Shown one piece after another: positions 58,718 to 64,000 of a stretch of DNA of 64,000 bases. Every line of letters starts with the position of its first letter. The stretch's first letter is position 1. The DNA is from Hymenobacter qilianensis (GTDB lineage Bacteria; Bacteroidota; Bacteroidia; Cytophagales; Hymenobacteraceae): assembly GCF_014489555.1 (NCBI RefSeq), contig NZ_CP060784.1:558001-622000 (forward strand), given 5' to 3'. A model generated the notes under the pieces. The model was given only the letters and a program-made list of their open reading frames with translations, did no database searches and was not told where the DNA came from. The position numbers were made by a program, and so were the translations under genes.

Positions 58718-59845
58718 TTACCCTTGCTCCAATGCCTGCTCCAAATCAGCTAATAACTCTTCTTTCACCTCAATGCCCACTGATAAGCGCACCAAGCCCA
58801 CAGTGATACCTAGTCGCTGCTGCTGCTCAGGGCGGAGGGACCGGTGCGAGGTACTGAGTGGATGTGAGAGTGACGAATCAACTCCTGCCAGCGATGGTGC
58901 AAACGGAAAGCGCAGTGAGCGACGCATAAATTGATTCACCAACTTCTCATCATCAGGCAAACGGAAGGAAAGCATACCTCCGAACTGAGTCCCGCCTTGA
59001 CGAGCGGCAAGTTGGTGCTCTGCATGGCTTGGTAAACCCGGATAATTGACTTCTTGTACGACTGGATGGCGGTCAAGCATCTCAGCTATAGCTTGCGCAT
59101 TAGAGCTGTGCTCCTTCACACGCAGGCGCAGCGTTTTGAGCCCTCGCACTGCCAGCCAGCTCTCCATCGGACTTAGAGTTAAACCCAGAGTCATTCCAAT
59201 CTGGCGGAGGCGAGCAGCTGTTTCGGTGGTGGCGGCAACTACTACCCCAGCCGTTACGTCGGAATGGCCAGCCAGGTATTTAGTTACGCTGTGCAACGTA
59301 ATATCAGCACCATACTCGATAGGGCGAGTGAGTAGAGGCGTAGCAAACGTATTGTCAATAACCAGCTTTACGCTATGCTGATGGCACTCTTCGGCCAGAG
59401 CCTTCAGATTTACCACGCGCAACAACGGGTTACTCATAGTTTCGGCCAGCAACAGGCGGGTGCGGGGTTGCAGATGCGGCTTTAGATCGTAAAGCTCCTC
59501 GAAAGGCACATAGCTCACCGAAATTCCCAGGCGACTTAGTTCCAGATTCAGCAGGGCCGCTGATCCACCATAGATATCAGCCGCGCAAAGCACATGGTCG
59601 CCGGCTTCGCAGTAAGCTAAAATGGCTGCCAGGATAGCCGCCATGCCGGAGCCCGTTGCAATTGCCCCCTGCCCACCTTCCAGCCGGTTCACTGCCTCGG
59701 CCAGTTCATCGGAGTTAGGGTTACCATTCCGTGAATACATGTAGCGGCTGCCGGGCTCATCGAAATACTGTGCTATGCCATCCAGATCCTCAAATTTGAA
59801 AACCGACGTTTGATAGATGGGGGTGATTTTGGGATGGATATGCAT
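58718..59845 (-). CDS. PLP-dependent trans-sulfuration enzyme (cystathionine synthase/lyase type)
   Basis: 375 residues from the ATG at 59845. A TTG 16 codons upstream lies inside a motif copy that also forms a possible -7 box, so it is rejected. Signatures: PIYQTSVFKFE, SRYMYSRNGNPNSDELAEAVNRLEGG, ATGSGMAAI, VIDNTFATPLL and the PLP Lys in LHSVTKYLAGHSDVTAG. C-terminal SLAGVDSSLSHPLSTSHRSL and VGLVRLSVGIE are typical of MetB/MetC/MegL. It acts in cysteine-methionine metabolism; which reaction cannot be fixed from sequence. The N-terminus is a little short for the family. Confidence 0.9.
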   Translation of the reverse strand: MHIHPKITPIYQTSVFKFEDLDGIAQYFDEPGSRYMYSRNGNPNSDELAEAVNRLEGGQGAIATGSGMAAILAAILAYCEAGDHVLCAADIYGGSAALLNLELSRLGISVSYVPFEELYDLKPHLQPRTRLLLAETMSNPLLRVVNLKALAEECHQHSVKLVIDNTFATPLLTRPIEYGADITLHSVTKYLAGHSDVTAGVVVAATTETAARLRQIGMTLGLTLSPMESWLAVRGLKTLRLRVKEHSSNAQAIAEMLDRHPVVQEVNYPGLPSHAEHQLAARQGGTQFGGMLSFRLPDDEKLVNQFMRRSLRFPFAPSLAGVDSSLSHPLSTSHRSLRPEQQQRLGITVGLVRLSVGIEVKEELLADLEQALEQG

Positions 59846-59884
59846 ACAGAATGATGTTGCCGAATCTCGGGATACAGGGACTGT

Positions 59885-59898
59885 GGGGGGCAAAATTA
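59885..59898 (-). promoter_or_regulatory. Motif copy overlapping a possible -7 box
   Basis: The minus strand reads TAATTTTGCCCCCC: TAATTTTG fits TAnnTTTG and the rest is the dispersed motif. It lies 40 bases upstream of the ATG of the trans-sulfuration gene. No -33 TTG at the usual spacing. Confidence 0.35.
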
Positions 59899-59962
59899 GA
59901 CCGGTCTTGAGCTAGTAGCTCTTCCTCAAGAATGGTTAAAGGAAGCAGGATCAACCAAAAAC

Positions 59963-59996
59963 AAAAAAGCCTTTCCTGGCAAAGGAAAGGCTTTTT
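59963..59996. terminator. Bidirectional terminator after atpC
   Basis: A6 followed by stem AGCCTTTCC / GGAAAGGCT and T5. On the minus strand it follows the atpC stop by about 20 bases, ending the atpD-atpC unit. Confidence 0.82.
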
Positions 59997-60014
59997 ACTA
60001 CTACATAAACCAGC

Positions 60015-60260
60015 TTAGGCAACTACGCCTTCAGCCAGCACGATAACATTGTTGCGCAGCACTTCTACCACGCCACCTTCGATGCGGAAGGATTCGCGGC
60101 CCGTAGCGCTGTTCACGTTGATGCTACCCGCCTGTAAGGCACTGATAAGGGGAGCGTGGTTGTTAAGCACTTCAAAAAGTCCATCCGCCCCTGGAAACTG
60201 AGCCGAAGTGACCTCACCCGCAAATATTTTCCGGTCTGGCGTGATGATTTCTAAATGCAT
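60015..60260 (-). CDS. atpC: ATP synthase F1 epsilon subunit
   Basis: 81 residues from the ATG at 60260; an upstream extension of 22 residues does not look like protein and is rejected. MHLEIITPDRKIFAGEVTSAQFPGADGLFEVLNNHAPLISAL is the epsilon beta-sandwich, ending at VVEVLRNNVIVLAEGVVA. The C-terminal helical domain found in many bacteria is absent, as is usual in Bacteroidota. It links the rotor to the beta subunits. It is 91 bases downstream of atpD; the spacer holds a weak inverted repeat. Confidence 0.95.
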   Translation of the reverse strand: MHLEIITPDRKIFAGEVTSAQFPGADGLFEVLNNHAPLISALQAGSINVNSATGRESFRIEGGVVEVLRNNVIVLAEGVVA

Positions 60261-60351
60261 GTCAGTTGAATTGTTGAATAGCTGAATGGTTAATCGTTCG
60301 ACGAGTAGTACCGAGCAATCAACCATTTAGCCATTCATCTCTTTAAAACAG

Positions 60352-61866
<1,515 letters not shown>

Positions 61867-61898
61867 TTATATAGATGGGTGGCAACGTTTTCAGGCCG

Positions 61899-61930
61899 CA
61901 AAACTACGGCTTAATCCCCGCTTTGCCAAA
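61899..61930 (-). promoter_or_regulatory. Bacteroidota promoter for atpD
   Basis: On the minus strand: TTTG (61930-61927), a 20-base spacer, then TAGTTTTG (61906-61899). Matches TTTG-N17-23-TAnnTTTG. The leader to the atpD ATG is about 40 bases. Confidence 0.68.
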
Positions 61931-62113
61931 GCTCGCGTGAGCGGAAAGTTTGTGCAGTGCTGGAGTATTGACAATCAGGCACTCAAGACGCTTTAAACCC
62001 AATATTTGCCCCCCAGCCCCAGAAAATATTTTAAAAAATATTCGATTAGAATTTGCCCCGAATTATTCGCCTCGTACATTTGCACACCCAAACGGCATTG
62101 CCACTGGGGACTT

Positions 62114-62186
62114 TGTCCGATGGTGTAACTGGCAACACGCTTGATTTTGATTCAAGAAAGTCCAGGTTCGAGCCCTGGTCGGACAA
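62114..62186 (+). tRNA. tRNA-Gln (anticodon TTG)
   Basis: Acceptor stem TGTCCGA / TCGGACA with discriminator A; D stem GTGT / ACAC around loop AACTGGCA; anticodon stem CTTGA / TCAAG with loop TTTTGAT, anticodon TTG; T arm CCAGG-TTCGAGC-CCTGG. The short variable loop GAAAGT fits a class I tRNA. The 3' CCA is not encoded. It reads CAA and, by wobble, CAG. A strong terminator follows 12 bases later. Confidence 0.96.
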
Positions 62187-62197
62187 CTACTTGTAAC

Positions 62198-62248
62198 GCG
62201 AAAGGCGCTGATACTTCCCCCGGGAGGAATCAGCGCCTTTCGCTTTTT
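62198..62248 (+). terminator. Terminator of the tRNA-Gln gene
   Basis: Perfect 15-base stem GCGAAAGGCGCTGAT / ATCAGCGCCTTTCGC around a 16-base loop, followed by T5. Confidence 0.88.
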
Positions 62249-62339
62249 AGTTTAGCCTTTTCGGCCTTTTCGCTTTATAATCGGCTATTTTTACTTATCG
62301 CTCCCTTCTGCTTAGCTCAGCCATATAGCGTCTCCTGTT

Positions 62340-62347
62340 TACCTTTG
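62340..62347 (+). promoter_or_regulatory. Bacteroidota -7 box before prs
   Basis: TACCTTTG, 33 bases before the prs ATG. A -33 TTG at the usual spacing is not seen. Confidence 0.45.
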
Positions 62348-62380
62348 CACACTCCGCTGATTCCCAACTGAATTAAACTC

Positions 62381-63310
62381 ATGTCCCAGCAGGTTAAACT
62401 TTTCGCAGGCAACGCCTCGCACGAACTCGGTGAGAAAATTGCCGCCGCTTATGGCACCCAACTCGGTGATCTGAGCCTTCAGCGCTTCGCCGACACTGAA
62501 CTGGGACCAAGCTTCAACGAAAGCGTCCGGGGATGTGCCGTGTTCCTGATTCAAAGCACGTTTCCGCCGGCTGAGAACCTGATGGAACTCATGCTGATGG
62601 TAGACGCCGCCAAACGTGCCTCTGCCGCCTCCGTTACCATCGTGATGCCCTACTATGGCTACGCCCGCCAAGATCGTAAGGATAAGCCGCGCGTGAGTAT
62701 CGGGGCTAAAGTGGTAGCCGACTTCATCCAAAGCGTAGGCACCGACCGCCTGATGACGTGTGACCTGCACGCCGGCCAGATTCAAGGCTTTTTCGATATT
62801 CCCGTTGACCACCTTGATGGTTCGGCCATGTTTGTGCCTTATATCAAGTCGCTGAACTTAGAAAACCTCATTTTCGCCTCCCCTGACGTGGGTGGTGTGG
62901 TGCGTACCCGCGCTTTTGCCAAGCGCTTCGGGGCCGAAATAGTGGTGTGCGACAAAACGCGTTTGCGGGCCAATGAAATTGCCTCGATGCAGGTGATTGG
63001 CGACGTGACCGGGCAAGATGTCGTTCTGGTCGATGATATTGTAGATACGGCTGGCACCATCTGCAAAGCGGCTGAATTGCTGCTAGAGCGTGGTGCGCGC
63101 TCAGTGCGCGCTGTTATTACACACCCTGTGCTCAGCGGCCCGGCCCACGACCGCATTCGCAACTCCGTGCTGGAAGAACTGGTGGTATCCGACACGATTC
63201 CGTTGCGGCAGGAGAACCCAAAAATCCGGGTGATATCGTTGGCTGATTTGTTTGCCCACGCTATTCGCAACGTCGTGACGCACGAGTCGATCAGCTCGCT
63301 CTTTACCTGA
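62381..63310 (+). CDS. prs: Ribose-phosphate pyrophosphokinase
   Basis: 309 residues. Signatures: KLFAGNASHELGEKIA, RFADTELGPSFNESVRG, the ATP-binding MPYYGYARQDRKDKPRVSIGAK, DLHAGQIQGFFDIPVDHL, and the PRPP loop DVVLVDDIVDTAGTICKAA. It makes PRPP from ribose-5-phosphate and ATP for nucleotide, His, Trp and NAD synthesis; its product also feeds the NAD pathway that ends at NadE in this window. No motif copies inside. Confidence 0.97.
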   Translation: MSQQVKLFAGNASHELGEKIAAAYGTQLGDLSLQRFADTELGPSFNESVRGCAVFLIQSTFPPAENLMELMLMVDAAKRASAASVTIVMPYYGYARQDRKDKPRVSIGAKVVADFIQSVGTDRLMTCDLHAGQIQGFFDIPVDHLDGSAMFVPYIKSLNLENLIFASPDVGGVVRTRAFAKRFGAEIVVCDKTRLRANEIASMQVIGDVTGQDVVLVDDIVDTAGTICKAAELLLERGARSVRAVITHPVLSGPAHDRIRNSVLEELVVSDTIPLRQENPKIRVISLADLFAHAIRNVVTHESISSLFT

Positions 63311-63399
63311 TAGTTGGGCCGTGGTGCTTTGTTTCTATTAGCGGCGCGGCCTTTTACACACTATATATCAAGTCCTTTTTAGTTAACGGACTTAAACCG

Positions 63400-63407
63400 T
63401 ATCTTTG
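63400..63407 (+). promoter_or_regulatory. Bacteroidota -7 box before rplY
   Basis: TATCTTTG on the plus strand, 54 bases before the rplY ATG. The upstream -33 region is T-rich but has no clear TTG. Confidence 0.45.
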
Positions 63408-63461
63408 CGGCCCCATTAATTGATGGGAGCAAAAAATACTTTTTCCAAAAACACTCTTTTT

Positions 63462-64000
63462 ATGAAAAGCTTAGAGATTGTAGGGTTTAAAAGAGCGAAT
63501 CTCGGCAAGAAAGAGGCAAAGCAGCTGCGTCTTGATTCTTATGTTCCGTGCGTAATGTACGGTGCAGGAGAGCAGGTACACTTCTCGGCTCCTGCCATTC
63601 TCTTCCGCGAATTGCTGTACACGCCTGAAGTACACATCGTTGATTTGAACGTAGAAGGTACCATCTACCGTGCTATCGTGCAGGACGCTCAGTTTCACCC
63701 CGTGAACGAGATGCTGCTGCACGTTGACTTCCTGCAATTGCAGGATGGCAAAGAGGTAAAAATGGACATCCCTGTTAAGTACATCGGCACTTCGCCCGGC
63801 GTACAGCAAGGTGGTAAGCTGATCTCGAAGCTGCGTAAGGTAAAGGTGAAGGCGCTGCCCGAAAACCTGCCCGACTATGTAGAGGTGAACATCTCGGACC
63901 TCGAGCTAGGTAAGTCTATCAAAGTAAGCAAGGTGCAGCCTACCAACTACACTATTCTTACTAACCCCCTTGCTCCTATCGCTACCGTGGCTATCCCACG
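63462..64000 (+). CDS. rplY: 50S ribosomal protein L25/Ctc, 3' end outside window
   Basis: The frame is open to the window edge; about 179 residues are visible. MKSLEIVGFKRANLGKKEAKQLR, VPCVMYGAGEQVHFSAPAILFRELLYTPEVHIV, QDAQFHPVNEMLLHVDFLQL and VKMDIPVKYIGTSPGVQQGG are the L25 and Ctc (TL5 C-terminal) domains. It binds 5S rRNA; the Ctc form is also a general stress protein. Paired with prs, as in many bacteria where prs precedes rplY and pth. A -7 box at 63400 suggests its own transcription. Confidence 0.95.
   Translation, partial: MKSLEIVGFKRANLGKKEAKQLRLDSYVPCVMYGAGEQVHFSAPAILFRELLYTPEVHIVDLNVEGTIYRAIVQDAQFHPVNEMLLHVDFLQLQDGKEVKMDIPVKYIGTSPGVQQGGKLISKLRKVKVKALPENLPDYVEVNISDLELGKSIKVSKVQPTNYTILTNPLAPIATVAIP

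Overview
The window (about 57% G+C by eye) comes from a Bacteroidota chromosome, most likely a Hymenobacter-like member of the Cytophagales. Support: SusC/SusD outer-membrane genes, a type IX secretion (T9SS) sorting domain, a PorV/PorQ-like barrel, an S46 dipeptidyl peptidase, tandem DUF3857 proteins, an IPExxxVDY-like protein next to pyruvate kinase, an acpP-fabF-rnc cluster, and promoters with the Bacteroidota -7 box TAnnTTTG.

Layout. 1-9.9 kb: cupin (cut by the window edge), HEAT/cyclophilin lipoprotein, redoxin, large membrane protein, DUF983, DUF4136 lipoprotein, ABC exporter, second cupin. 10-17.6 kb: MFS transporter, then three tandem DUF3857/transglutaminase-like exported proteins. 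17.8-26.7 kb: secreted metalloprotease with T9SS tag, helix-hairpin-helix outer-membrane protein, PorV/PorQ-like protein, S46 peptidase. 26.9-44.2 kb: housekeeping block (yidD, lgt, nadE, rnc, fabF, acpP, pyk, rpsT, YheT-type hydrolase, rsmG, ECF sigma factor, glycosyltransferase, tgt, LptF/G permease, EamA transporter, ispE). 44.3-47 kb: PglC/PglD/DegT-like trio for an amino-sugar glycan. 47.3-58.6 kb: accessory island with a SusCD pair, an S10 carboxypeptidase, an amidohydrolase, a damaged lipoprotein and an IS1182-like element. 58.7-64 kb: trans-sulfuration enzyme, atpC-atpD, tRNA-Gln, prs, rplY (cut by the edge).

Two window-wide signals stand out. First, a short motif, GGGGGGC followed by an A/T run (reverse: A/T run then GCCCCCC), recurs roughly fifty times by hand count. 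It lies in both orientations, inside and between genes, sometimes at gene starts, and as inverted pairs that form terminators. It is nearly absent from the 47-59 kb island and from the most conserved genes. This is the distribution known for DNA-uptake sequences in Pasteurellaceae and Neisseria, but I know of no such system in Bacteroidota.

Second, about 25 single-base frame breaks affect 16 genes, including housekeeping genes (nadE, rnc, ispE, lgt). Every one is repaired by adding one G/C to a G/C run, and about 16 fall in five-base copies of the motif. I read these as homopolymer undercalls in the assembly rather than pseudogenes, and I give each gene its repaired span.
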